A stretch of DNA of 64,000 bases from Hymenopellis radicata. Its lineage: Eukaryota; Basidiomycota; Agaricomycetes; Agaricales; Physalacriaceae. Of the stretch, positions 43,652-54,432 are shown in pieces. The stretch spans positions 1 through 64,000 of the forward strand of contig JADNRX010000034.1 of the NCBI GenBank assembly GCA_015501595.1, given 5' to 3'. How positions within the stretch are numbered: the stretch's first letter is position 1; each line of letters begins with the position of its first letter. The notes beneath the pieces are model-generated. The model searched no databases. It saw nothing but the letters and a program-made list of their open reading frames with translations, and was not told the origin of the DNA. The position numbers and the translations under genes were made by a program.

Positions 43652-43967
43652 TATTAGAGTACACATCGTGTTGTATCCTCAATTGGCCTACAAGCGACGT
43701 TCCCTATACTTCCGAATGTCCCTCAGTTTATTCATTCGTCAGTAATACTTCATGTAAGTGACGTTCGTGATTTGCGCTCTCTCCAGCTTCCATGTCTACC
43801 TCGAAGGACCACTTGTGAAATTGTCTGGCTTGTGGCGCCTTTCACGAAAACCGTCTCGCCCGCCCGTTCCCCACCCCAAACCGCTCACCGGTCGCTTTCC
43901 TCGTCACGCGTCATCACTTAGCTTGGCTAGCATCCACGACGATAGCAATCATCTCCGTGCTTTCACC
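43652..43967. other. intergenic, contains a piece of the duplicated segment
   Basis: At about 43757-43800 the stretch GTGACGTTCGTGATTTGCGC and the CTCTCTCCAGCTTC block match 50337 and (diverged) 52320, i.e. the tails of duplicated segments 3 and 4. Confidence 0.5.
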
Positions 43968-45220
43968 ATGACCGCACTTCCTCCTCTCTCGAACACCCGT
44001 TTAGACGCGATGATGGCCAACGTTGTCAGCGCATATAATGTCTGTCTCACCTTCCAAAATTGGGCCGACGCGCGAGACGACCCGAGCGCGCTGCTTCATG
44101 CGCGAGTTCTTGGGTACCTTATTCTCCATACAACTGCTCGCCCAGGCACGCTTGGCGAAGTTGTCAAAGTCATCCAGTCGTGCGCACAGGACTTCCACAA
44201 ACTCTCCCGGCTTGGTGAAAGCTTCATCGCTTATTTTATTGTTCCCTGTAAGTACTTTCTCTCTGTGATCAACTTCGCCTTAAGCCCTCCCAGTCAAGAA
44301 GTTCAAGGCTAGGACCCCAGCCTCCTCCGACCAACCGTCGCGGAACTCCTTTGAGCGTCTCAAGACGAACCTCATAGAAGCCCCTCAAGACCACAACGAT
44401 GCCAAGAATCAGGTGTGTGCCATCTGTGTAGCCGACACCTTGGTGACCCATATAAGTTCCTTCTAGGCCCTGATTCGCGATGGCTTCCGTTGTGTCGTCA
44501 GTGGTGTATATGACGAGGAGGCGCTCACCGAGCTCGGCCTCACAGACGAGCAGGCCCTGGCGCAAGGTGGAACGGTGTACACGCAATGTGCTCACATCTT
44601 GCCTGAATTCACGTATTTTGGGATTCAGAGGGGGCTGGTTAAGGAGGACGAGGTGTGTGCCCAACTTTACCGTGAAATACTTTTGATGGCTTTGTCATTG
44701 CAGCCCGACTACGCTGCGTCCGTGCTGGCAGTACTCCAAAGCTTCGGCTATGACATCGGAAAGATCAACGGTGCCAAAGTTCACTCGCTCTTCAATGTCA
44801 TGACCTTGCAGGCCGACAGGCACGACTGGTTTGACCGTCTTGAAATGTGGTTTGAGAAGCTTGTGCGTATCACACAAATATCCTATCCGATAGTCTTTCT
44901 GACTTTGATGTAAGGGAGAAAACCGCTACAAAGTTTGCTCGAACAAGAGAGGACATCAGCTACCACACCCCGAAATTACCTTCACCACTCCAGACCCCGA
45001 ACATCTCCCTGTCCCATCTGAAGATTTACTGGAGCTCCACGCCGTGTGCTGCAAGGTTGCCCACTTTTCGGGTGCAGGGCAATATATTGAGAAAATCTGG
45101 CGTGATGTGGAAGACCTAGGTGTACTAGCAGAGGATGGAGGATCAGCGACTGCGCTGAGTAGTGCACTGTTGAATCAGATGCACAGGCTGATCAATCCTA
45201 TTGAAGACGGCCAGAATTGA
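43968..45220 (+). CDS. HNH nuclease-domain protein
   Basis: Start MTALPPLSNTRLDAMM; about five exons with introns near 44249-44293, 44413-44466, 44653-44702 and 44857-44914. The conserved core ALIRDGFRCVVSGVYDE, followed by CAHILPEF (His in the H-H position), matches the fungal HNH_2-type domain. It continues with VLQSFGYDIGKINGAKVHSL and NVMTL, then FDRLEMWFE, and ends NPIEDGQN. Such genes are numerous in mushroom genomes and their role is unknown; a DNA-cleaving activity is only inferred from the fold. The reading frame is intact through all proposed splices. Confidence 0.8.
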
Positions 45221-45677
45221 TCGACGCGACGCATAGGCTCATTCGATGAATGATTCGTCTTCCTGGCGTCGACGGCCCACTTCCATAGGCTCGTTGCCTG
45301 GCGTTACGATACATTCATTTGTGTGAGCGTCCGAGTGTCCCGGCTTTGGGAAAGACACGCTGGCTTCGTTATCACGCATTCGTTCGGGCGGAGGATACAC
45401 CAACGACACGCTGGTTAGTCGCTCTTTGTACGACGTGTCACGGCACATATATACAGGTTTCTCCTCAAATGGTGCCTATTCTCGGTGACATGGTCGGGGC
45501 GGCTATGCAAATGATGTTTGATTGTAGTAATGCGTAGTGCGTGGCCTCTCTCGATGCTATATTGGAGTTCTCATCGGGGTTCATTCGGGTAGCCAGAGTT
45601 GAGTGCTTTCTTTGTAACGATTTCAGCTGCTGACTAGCTATAGGCTATGTAGACAGAGAGGCCTCAAAGGGCAACTT
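45221..45677. other. no supported gene
   Basis: Downstream flank of the HNH gene up to the left end of the inverted-repeat element. No recognisable protein. Confidence 0.4.
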
Positions 45678-47406
45678 ATCAGGAAAAACCCCACTGGCAA
45701 ATTTCTCCTGAATTGTGATAAAAAAGTCAATATTTGCAGAAATGGAAGTTTTAGCCTGAAAAAGCTAAGATTAGCGTACTTTCGAACAAGGACTGACAAG
45801 GACAGAAGTAAAATATTTCAAGCAATGGATGTGAGCTCCAGCGGCTCTATTGATCAATATACCTGAGTTCTGGAGTGTTGGCATGGCTGCACCAGTCTTG
45901 TTGCCGTCGACGCAGGCAGCGCGAACAAGATGATCGAAATGAAAACCGTCAAGTCCATTTGAAACTCCGCCACGGACCGATGAACCGATCGGCCTGCATC
46001 AAAACGAACCATGGCCAAATATAGTTCAATGCTTCTTTCCTTCTCCCCCCGACCTTGCCACGACCACGATCCGCGACGACTACGACCAGCCTGTACGCAA
46101 ATCGACAACTTTACGGCACCGGCAGCTAGCAATAGCCATGACCTTCGTGAAGAGTGTTTGTGTTGTCGTAGAAGACGGCAAGGTACGTCTTTTTTGCAGT
46201 GATATTCCCCTCCTCATGCGTCGCCGTCGCCGCCCTCTTCTCGCTATGTCTTACGTTGCTCATGGATTGCTTACATCACCTCACCAGATGTCCGCAGACG
46301 TCAACACCACAACGGCGAACATTCACGACACCAAGGTGTGTCTTTTTGTTTCGAACCAATGCCTCACCTCACCTCCATGAATCCAACCAGACCCCTTCTC
46401 TCTGCCTTCTTCATTCCGATGTCGTATCAATAGCGCTCGTCTCGTATCTCCCGCTCATTCCAACAACATCCCGCGTACTGATGGTCTAGTACGTCCTACA
46501 GCACCCATGTATAATCTGCAAGAACGACTAATAATTTTACAGGGCACCCACTTCCCGAACAGCAACTGTTGCCTCCAGCACATAGCTGACACCCCGCGTT
46601 CGTTTCTGGGGCGCACTAGGTGAGCATGCTTGCCCACGTCTGGCGTACTTGCGATCTGACCGGCTTGTCGTGTAGGCACATCGTCAGTCTTCCATGCCTT
46701 TCGTAGAACATGGCCGCATTGTGAGCCGCGAGACCAGCACGACAATTATTTCTGGTACACGATCTAGGTACGTCTTACGGCGCTCCGGGAAGACGAACGT
46801 ACAAGACTAACCACTCATGCAGCGCACTCAGCTACGATGACGTCCGAATGGCAACAATATCTCTTGACCACGGCGCAGGCTACTACTACTGGGTCTGATC
46901 ATCGTCAAGCGCAACCTGAGCCGACGTCAACGCTGACACTCCGGACAAGAAACCCGCTGCGCTTTGCATTCGCGAGCCTCGCCGCAGCTAACTGCAAGAA
47001 CGTCTTTGTATGTGAACTCATTCTGCTGATCATCCGCTACTGTACAGTGCTGCGTCTGGTGTCAATTATGGTCAGTCCTTACGACTCGGAGTTGTCTGTA
47101 ATGTAATGTCTATACTGTATGCTTGCTTTGTGTCTATAGTCACTGAAAATATGATGTGTTCTTGCTCTTCATTTGTGTGCACCCGGGATACAGTAGCAAA
47201 ACTATCAGGTGAACCTCGCTCTAAAGAGCTCTGATCCTGGCTTTTCGAAACATAAATCAGACTTAAATCAGCTTTGGGAAAAGGAGGGATACCGAAGATT
47301 TACAATTCTTGCAAATCTGCTAAAACAGCAAATTCCTGGTATTTTAAGGATATTTCAGCCATTCTATCAATTTTAGGAGATATTTGCCAGTGGGGCAATT
47401 CCTGAT
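45678..47406. mobile_element. inverted-repeat element with ATCAGGAA/CCCCACTGG ends
   Basis: The left end ATCAGGAAAAACCCCACTGG and the following GCAAATTTCTCC are inverted at the right end (47368-47406; read outward ATCAGGAATTGCCCCACTGG, GCAAATATCTCC). This is about 37 bp with six mismatches. The flanks GGCAACTT and GTCAAGTT agree at 6 of 8 positions, compatible with an old 8-bp duplication. The inside (46.0-47.1 kb) has several GTACGTCTT donor-like sites and short frames (MTFVKSVCVVVEDGK) that may be gene fragments. No transposase is recognised. Confidence 0.55.
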
Positions 47407-47793
47407 GTCAAGTTGAAATCGCTGAATGCCGAGTACCAGTGACCTCGAGGCCCGTAGTCCGCTGCTCTTCAATGGCTAGTACCGACTCTCTTTGAGGGGT
47501 CCTGTTCACTTTAGTTACTCCATCCCGGAGGAAAAAAGCGTTTGCTGATGCAGGTGGTGGTCTCCGGCTCAAACCCGTCCGATCAATAGACTGCTTGGTT
47601 GCTCCGATCGTCTACGAAGACATCTCATTTCATGCGTCATAGGGGTCCTGCTCTGCGAAAACAAAGACAGTTCACAGCTCCTATGACGCGAAAGGCTGTC
47701 CAGTCCTCCTCTATAAAGACCAACTTTTTAGAATCGAGTCCCTAACGCAAAGCCTTACTGCCTATCATCCACACCCACACACATCATCTCACT
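47407..47793. repeat. duplicated segment, copy 3, upstream part
   Basis: From about 47570 the sequence matches the region upstream of the small gene in the other copies, including the CTATAAAGACCAAC promoter-like block. It is shortened by small deletions relative to copy 4. Confidence 0.6.
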
Positions 47794-47917
47794 ATGTTCG
47801 CATCATCTCTCAACTTCAACATCACACACCTCTACATCCGCAGTCCCAAGTCGCGCCTTAACGAAAGCACGCGTGTGGTCGGCGAGAGACGGCCAATTCA
47901 GAAGAGGAAATCCTCAT

Positions 47918-49918
47918 CAGTAAATTCACGGATCAATAGACGGGTATAGCGAGTATAGCCGGAATAGGCAAGCTGATCATTTCCGCTACACAGCCCAGAT
48001 TTTCCTATACGGCGTATTTTCTCTATACATGAAGCCTCTATACCGATTATGGTCCGTGCGCCAACGTTCACGAAGCCACGTGCATGTTCAGTTTTTTTTC
48101 TCTGCTAAGTCCTCTTTCGTGCTCTTCGCTCTTACTTCCACTCACTGTCTCCAATCACGTAACGCTCTCCACTGTTCCGCCACCGACGATGATGCAAGCA
48201 CACACACACGGCAACCGTGGACGACCCCCGCAAGCGACTGCAAGCGACCAACGACTGGCGAGGGATGACGCGGACAGGACAAGACGCGGACGACATGAAC
48301 CACCGAGGACGATACCAGCGACACCGACATGAGCCCAACACCTGCTACAGCGTACGACGAGCGCTGCCACACCAGCCAGCAACGGCAACAACGGCGCCTG
48401 ACATCAGTCAGCAACGGCAACCACCCTCACGACCACCATCAAACAACGTTACAGCAGACAACGACGGCGACCAAGCTACGATGGACCCAACGAGGAGGAC
48501 GATGACCAAGAGTACGTCCGCGAGACGCAGTGCTGATTCCCTTGCGGTCGCCTCCAGGGCACAAGCAAGCACAGCACCGTTCGGGGGCGACGACGACTGC
48601 TACCACACCAGGACGACTCGCACAAGTTCCACCCATGTTTGCCCTGCGGCGGCGGCATTTCTGGTGCGTCCTCGCTGCATCTCGCGTCTCCACCACTCAC
48701 TTCACAATAGTCTTCCGACGGAACGCGATAAGCAGCACTTACAAACCGCGGCTTGATAAATGCTGAACAAGCTCGGATACATCAGGAACTGCTGCAATGT
48801 CGGCCGGAATGCGTCTGACGGCGCCTGTTACCGCGATACGTGTCTCACTTGGTGCGGGGACAAATTATGTTCGCCCCTTCCCCGTTTCCCCGTTGCTCAG
48901 CTCACACGATGCGTAGGTCCACTCCGCATATTCTCCTCAACTGGGCGCCCGATTGGGTATCAACCACACTAGGCTGAACTTCATCGCCCTCGCAGGCAAT
49001 GGTACGTCTTGCGCAACTTTCACAGTCACTAGCTAATGTCTCTCAGTCGGCGTGTACTCCTCCAAGCCGATCTGGGGTCGTCTTGTGGACGTGCGGGGGC
49101 CCCGCATTGCGATGGCGTGCGCTTTCTTTTCGCTACTGATTGGGTACGGCGGTAGGAAACACATGTACGACACCGGGGATAGTACCAGCATCTCCGGATG
49201 CTAACGCCTTCATTGCACCGGTGAGCATATTCCCCGTTTCACTCGCATCTCGGAGACTGAACAAGAGACAGTTACCACTGATCTATCTCGGAGTCTTGTG
49301 AGTTTCTAGTATGCGCCCATCTCATAACGCATAACTCACCTTTTCTCAACTCTGGCCGTCACGCGGGACGACTCGCACAAGTTCTCGGGCTTAGCGAATA
49401 GCAAGGTGCGTATTCTGCCAGTAAGTGCGAATATGCACTGACTTTCCGGCAGACCACTGATGTCTCCGCACCACCCGCAAGCCCAAGGCTTCCCCTCACG
49501 CTGTTGCCTCGTCAGACGCCTCACCAGTATTCTTGCACGGTCAGGCGGTCGCCCCGCCTCGGTATTGGGACGACAACGGTCAGCCAGTGTGAACGCTTTC
49601 GACCACCATCAACGAGGCGGACCAGAATGTCATGGTGTGAGTGTCCGCACTGTTTTCCTCTAGATAGAAGTAGTATATGTGCAAATGAAGCGATTATTTT
49701 GACCCCCTAAAAATGTGTGAATTTTCCGTATAAAATCCAAAATAAATGGGTAGTAGAAATGGTATAGGACGGTGGGAGGGCTGTATAGGCAACGATTCTG
49801 CCTATACGGCCTCCTATAAAAGGTGGTATAGAATTGGGAGATTCACTTTTTGCCTATACCGGCCAAAAGCGGTATAGGCGGTATAGTCTATGGCCCCTAT
49901 AGATCCGTGAATTTACTG
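47918..49918. mobile_element. hAT-like element 7 carrying an MFS gene fragment (CTATACC words)
   Basis: The element is 2001 bp, starting CAGTAAATTCACGGATC and ending GATCCGTGAATTTACTG (CAGTA ends are also hAT-like). The flanks ATCCTCAT and ATGCTCAC agree at 6 of 8 positions. The outer arrays use GGTATAG/CTATACC words (47937-48045; 49760-49905). The interior contains a spliced-type fragment of a host MFS transporter gene at 48926-49204. Confidence 0.75.
48926..49204 (+). pseudogene. captured fragment of a nodulin-like MFS transporter
   Basis: It reads AYSPQLGARLGINHTRLNF, IALAGN, then after a 45-nt GT-AG intron (49002-49046) VGVYSSKPIWGRLVDVRGPR, ACAFFSLLIGYGG and a TAA stop. This matches the first membrane segments of fungal nodulin-like MFS transporters (usual form: SAYAPQLG, GVYSSGPLWG). 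It is far shorter than the family's usual 500 or more residues. The intron is retained, so it came from genomic DNA rather than cDNA. Confidence 0.75.
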
Positions 49919-50027
49919 ATGCTCACTGAACTTGCGTGCCCTGTATCACAACATCGACTCTGCTAGAGATGTGGCACGCACCGAACCTGAGGTGACATTA
50001 CACGACGCATATGTAGTCGTTTTATGA

Positions 50028-50640
50028 TCTGACATTGATTGTGGGTCAGTGCCTTCGTTGTCAAAATCCCCACGTTGTACTGATGAATGTTCCGCAGATT
50101 CGAAGGTTGTTAACCCTCGGCAGGGTCCTCTGCTTAGAGAAGCGTACAACGAGGAAGAGAGAAGGAATCCATCTTGTTTTCATTGTGAAAATATACCCAC
50201 CAGACATGTTTTCAATCTGGAGACTATGATACACTTGCATACTTGAAGAAAAATAAAGATTGACAAAAGTACTATGCTTGGGACTTGCTCTGAGCTCATA
50301 AACATCATCACGTAGCTGTTATCGCATCAGTACTTTAAGTGATGTTCGCGAATTGCGCTCTCTCCAGCTTCTAAGTCTACCTCGAAAGACCGGCTGACAG
50401 TGGATCGTCGAATTCATGTATTTCATGGATGGGTTGCCAAAGACCGCTTTCTAAGTTTCCCTTGCATGCACACATCGCACAACTTCGTAGAACAAAACCT
50501 ACGTGAGCTCTGTCATGTCTAGACGCGTACCTTGAGGACACATTCTGTAGGACGCGGTCAAAGTGCCGGTTGTGAAGTTCGGCTATTTCCGACAACCTTT
50601 CGTTCTCACCACATACATAATATCTAGACGCCTTGAACAG
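50028..50640. repeat. duplicated segment, copy 3, downstream part
   Basis: Matches 30117-30690 with small indels, including the conserved frame around AGAGAAGCGTACAACGAGGA and a stretch also seen downstream of MetAP1. Confidence 0.6.
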
Positions 50641-50929
50641 ATGCTCTCTCTTCCGCTCGAGTTAATACTCGTCTTCATCGAGGAACTGTGGCAAATTGAC
50701 AGCAGACAGTATCGCCAATGTGCTTCGTCTGGCCTCAACGTGCTTTATCCGGCAGACCGTGTTCCGCAGTCTCAACTTGATTGTGGCAGACGACGACCAG
50801 GGCCCCGGCGCACACCTGTGCGACCTACTTGCCAAACCCCCGCATATTACGCGGCTAGTCCATCATTTGACGATCCAGCGCTTCGTAGATAATACGGATC
50901 CCGAGGACGATTCATGGAAATCCTAAGAT
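50641..50929 (+). pseudogene. F-box-like gene fragment, second copy
   Basis: It starts MLSLPLELILVFIEELWQ. The text continues one frame away as ADSIANVLRLASTCFIRQTV, FRSLNLIVADDDQGPGAHL and PHITRLVHHLTIQRF, ending at TAA (50924-50926). The frame break is at the same place as in the copy at 30690. It runs directly into duplicated segment copy 4. Confidence 0.6.
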
Positions 50930-52420
50930 GCTCTGGTGGGGCTCCAAAACGTCGAGGACAAAGACTAGAGCTATAACCTTTCTTGGGCCATCCTGCTCAC
51001 CATGCGCTTCACGCGATTACGATCGGCCGTTCATTGTGTGCGGGACTACTCTCAGCTTGACTTTCTCAATTGAAACTAGGCGCGCGCGCATTGGCATGTA
51101 ACAATACTACGTGAATCACGAGTCAGTAGTTGTACGTGTAGGCCGCGGTGGGGCCTTTGTTCGACGTTGTACCAGTGACCAAGTACCTCCTGGCAAGGCT
51201 GCCCCTGAGTGAGGCGGTCGTCATTACAGCTTCCTGAATGATTGCGGGCAGGCTGACCGCTTCGAGATCCTACCGTGCGTCTCCAACTTCGTATCACTCT
51301 ATTGTCTTGGCCTAATGTTTCATAATCTAGACATGGACGCGTCGGTGCAGCAAAGGGGCACCTGAACAAATCAATGACTTCCTTCAAAGGCACATTGGCC
51401 TTAGGCTGATACTACTGCGAACAACAATGAAGGAAGACATGAAGTACTAGTGGCATACGAGATATCTGGTGAGCCCAACCGACTCAATAGACTGCTCGCT
51501 TCGATCGTCTACGAAGACATCTCATTTCATGCGTCATAGGGGTCCTGCTAGAGACTGTCTGCGAAAACAAAGACAGTTCAGCCCAAAATCCTCCTATGAC
51601 GCGAAAGGCTGTCCAGTCCTCCTCTATAAAGACCAACTTTTTAGATCTGCAGTAACAACAATCGAGTCCCTAACGCAAAGCCTTACTGCCTATCATCTAC
51701 ACCCACATACATCATCTCACTATGTTCGCATCATCTCTCAACTTCAACATCACACACCTCCACATCCGCAGTCCCAAGTCGCGCCCTAACGACAGCACGC
51801 GTGCGGCTGGCGAGAGACGGCCAATTCAGAAGAGGAAATCCTCGCTGAACTTGCATGCCCAGTATCACATCATGGACTCTAACAAGAGCACGCGTGTGGC
51901 CAACGAGAGACGGCCAATTCAGAAGAGAAAATCCTCGCTGAACTTGCGTGCTCAGTATCACAACATCGACTCTGCTAGAGATGTGGCACGCACCGAACCT
52001 GAGGTGACAATACACGACGCATATGTAGTCGTTTTATGATCTGACGGTGATTGTGGGTTAGTGCTTCTTCATTGTCAAAATCCCCACGTTACTGATGAAT
52101 ATTCCACAGATTCGAAGGTTGTTATCCCTTCATGATCTTCGCGTACAACGAGGAAGAGAGAAGGAACTCATCTTACTTTCGTTGCGAAAATATACCCACT
52201 AGACATGCTTTCAATCTGGAAGACTACGCTACACTTGTATAGAGAAAATAAAGACCTGCAAAACATGCTTGAGATCTGCTCAAAAGTAAACATCACCTGG
52301 GAGCTTTTATCACATCAATAACAGACGTTTGTGAGTTACGCTCTCTCCCTGGAAAGACCAGTGCCTAGTCCGCCCACGAGAAATTGTCTGGCCTTGAAGG
52401 AGACTTATCCCTTGTGACCT
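50930..52420 (+). repeat. duplicated segment, copy 4
   Basis: Same block order as copy 1 (GATGCTCTGGTGGGGCTCC, TTTCTCAATTGAAACTAGGCG, CTATAAAG, small gene, downstream block), arranged in tandem with copy 3. Confidence 0.7.
51722..52039 (+). CDS. small basic repeat protein, copy 4
   Basis: 105 aa, MFASSLNFNITHLHIRS start. It has two internal units (QKRKSSLNLHAQYH and QKRKSSLNLRAQYHN) and ends TIHDAYVVVL. CTATAAAGACCAAC lies about 95 nt upstream, as in copies 2 and 3. No stop or frameshift is seen, so it remains coding-competent. Function is unknown. Confidence 0.5.
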   Translation: MFASSLNFNITHLHIRSPKSRPNDSTRAAGERRPIQKRKSSLNLHAQYHIMDSNKSTRVANERRPIQKRKSSLNLRAQYHNIDSARDVARTEPEVTIHDAYVVVL

Positions 52421-52474
52421 AATGCGAAGAAGCTGCAAAGTGACGGTCAAGCATCATACTTATTGGGTGACTAT

Positions 52475-53777
52475 CTAAGCCTGCTCAACAGTCTTCTTCT
52501 CCGCAAACCTAAATCCACGACTAGTTGGCTCCAAAAACGCCCACGTCAGCTTGTCTTTGTACCCTCTCTCCTTCCAATCGTTCAAGTCCGCCGGAAACTC
52601 TTCAATAATCCCGGGCAGAGTGCTATCATGGGCCATCAGAAACAAAACATTCGTACATGCATCTAGCTTGGCCACATGATCTAGCGTCGTCTTAGCCAAC
52701 TTCACGTCCGCGTACACGGAAAGTCCCGTCGGTAACTCCAGCATCGGCGTATCACGTCCAATAACATCGAATTGGGAGTTAGCGTCCGCTGGTGGGAAAT
52801 GAGTGGGGGAAACGGCCACTTTGGCGCCCTCGATTATGTGTCCAGGACAAGGACATTGGGCATGGAGGGCAGGCGTAGGGCGCAGAGCTCCCGGGTGATG
52901 GCAACAGTCTCCGCCGAGTAACACGAATGTCGTCGTCGTCACGCGTGCGAGGGCAGATATGTGTCCAGGAAAGTGCTGCCAGGACACAATGGTTAGACTC
53001 GTAATTGGATATCGATATAACGTACCCCAGGCGTGTCAAGAACGTAGAGACTGCCATCATCGAAGTAGTCGATGGCAGACAGACCAGCGATGGAGATAGT
53101 GCTATCTGCGAATGAAAGTACGATGATCTTTCGGCCGCTGACACAATATCTTAGACGTTATCTCCTCCAGGATTGGACCTACTCACGCAATATCACTTTC
53201 TATCAACACCGCGTCGGGATATTCTGGATAAGTTCGCAGATCCGTGCCAGCACCAACGATGAGATCTGTCGTTGGCGGCAATGTCGACATGTCGCCTTCA
53301 GGTTCATCAGACCCAGCTATATATCGCGCGAAAGGGATATGTACCCGTGTGATCCAAATGCGAATGACTGTTCATTCATTAGCCACCGCATCCCAGACAA
53401 ACCTCATCGACATACCTCCAAATGACTGCATCAATACTGGCGAGATCCACTCCACCATCCTTCAATCTGCTCGCTACATCGCCATTCGCCTGCATTTTAT
53501 AAGGACCCATCGACGCCCACAGCGCAAGGAGGCCCTTGACCGCCGGTGCGAAGTTTTCTTCGTCCACGCGATAGCCGAGGTCGAAGAGGATCTTACCCTT
53601 CGTAGGGTGCTCGATGAGGAACGAATAAACCGGGCCGTAGGCGCCCTCGTACCCCTCGAGTACGGGTTCGAGGAAGAAGGACGCAGGCGAGAACGTGTCG
53701 TCTCCACCAACGTTGATGGCTTTGACGACGACGGTCGCGTCTGAGGCGGGTACACCAAGGTCGAACGCTGTAGCCAT
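52475..53777 (-). CDS. metallo-beta-lactamase-fold hydrolase (l-lactonase-like)
   Basis: Start MATAFDLGVPASDATVVVK at 53777. GKILFDLGYR is followed by SIDAVIW, then after an intron SHSHLDHTAG, the HxHxDH metal motif. A later exon gives IAGLSAIDYFDDGSLYVLDT, then after another intron HFPGHISALARV (third His) and LLGGDCCHHPG (Asp). The C-terminal part ends RFAEKKTVEQA. The binuclear zinc site is therefore complete. The fold and spacing fit the AttM/N-acyl-homoserine-lactonase-like branch widespread in fungi; the substrate cannot be inferred. Introns are about 45-55 nt. Confidence 0.85.
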
Positions 53778-54432
53778 GCGGGGGAATGATACCTCAAGCG
53801 AACCGGGGGCTTTCTTATAAGATGCTAGGAACTGACATGTCTTCTCCTCGATTATCAGGGCTCTCGAGATTGTGCATTTTTAGACGCCCGGGTCTCTTAA
53901 TTCGCCGCAGAACCCTATATCAAAGAGTGCGCATCAGAATTTCATCGTTGCGGGGTTTCCATTCAGAAGACTCACCGCAGAAGGTCAGCGGCGGGAGAGC
54001 ACTGTGACTGAGCAGTTCACGCGTTCAGTAGGTTCAATCCAGTGGGATGGGATGTCCCATGGGACACTGCGTCATCTCGGTGAGTCCGTCTCTTGTCTTA
54101 GAGAACACGACCCTTCGTTGTGGCACTGGAATTCGTCAAGAGAAGTGTCCCAGGGGAGCAGGCTCGTGACTCTTCGCATGGCCTCTGATACGAACAATTA
54201 GAAGGAAATAGCGCTCTAGCGATTTTGAGTCACTAGCGACGCGTCGCATGGTGTGTATACATGCGTCCAGACTCCAGACGATGATGGCGAGAGCGATGCG
54301 CATTCAGGGTCACTGCTTACCTTCAGGATCGGCCCGACAAGCCGACTCTTCTTTCTCCTTACCCATGCATTACTTAAAGCTTGTTTACAACTGCACTCAA
54401 CCATCCCGAACCTCGCCAGCTCAGAATTATTA
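53778..54432. other. intergenic between divergent genes, no supported gene
   Basis: About 650 bp separating the starts of the MBL-fold gene and the FAD oxidoreductase. Likely shared promoter region; no clear motif recognised. Confidence 0.4.

Larger units (their letters stand above)
47794..50027 (+). pseudogene. small basic repeat protein, copy 3, split by an insertion
   Basis: It begins MFASSLNFNITHLYIRS, continues to ERRPIQKRKSS, then is cut by element 7 at 47918. It resumes at 49927 with LNLRALYHN, IDSARDVARTEPEV and the DAYVVVL end. Joined across the insertion it has only one internal repeat unit, whereas copies 1, 2 and 4 have two. It is either the unexpanded ancestral form or has lost a unit. 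Confidence 0.65.
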
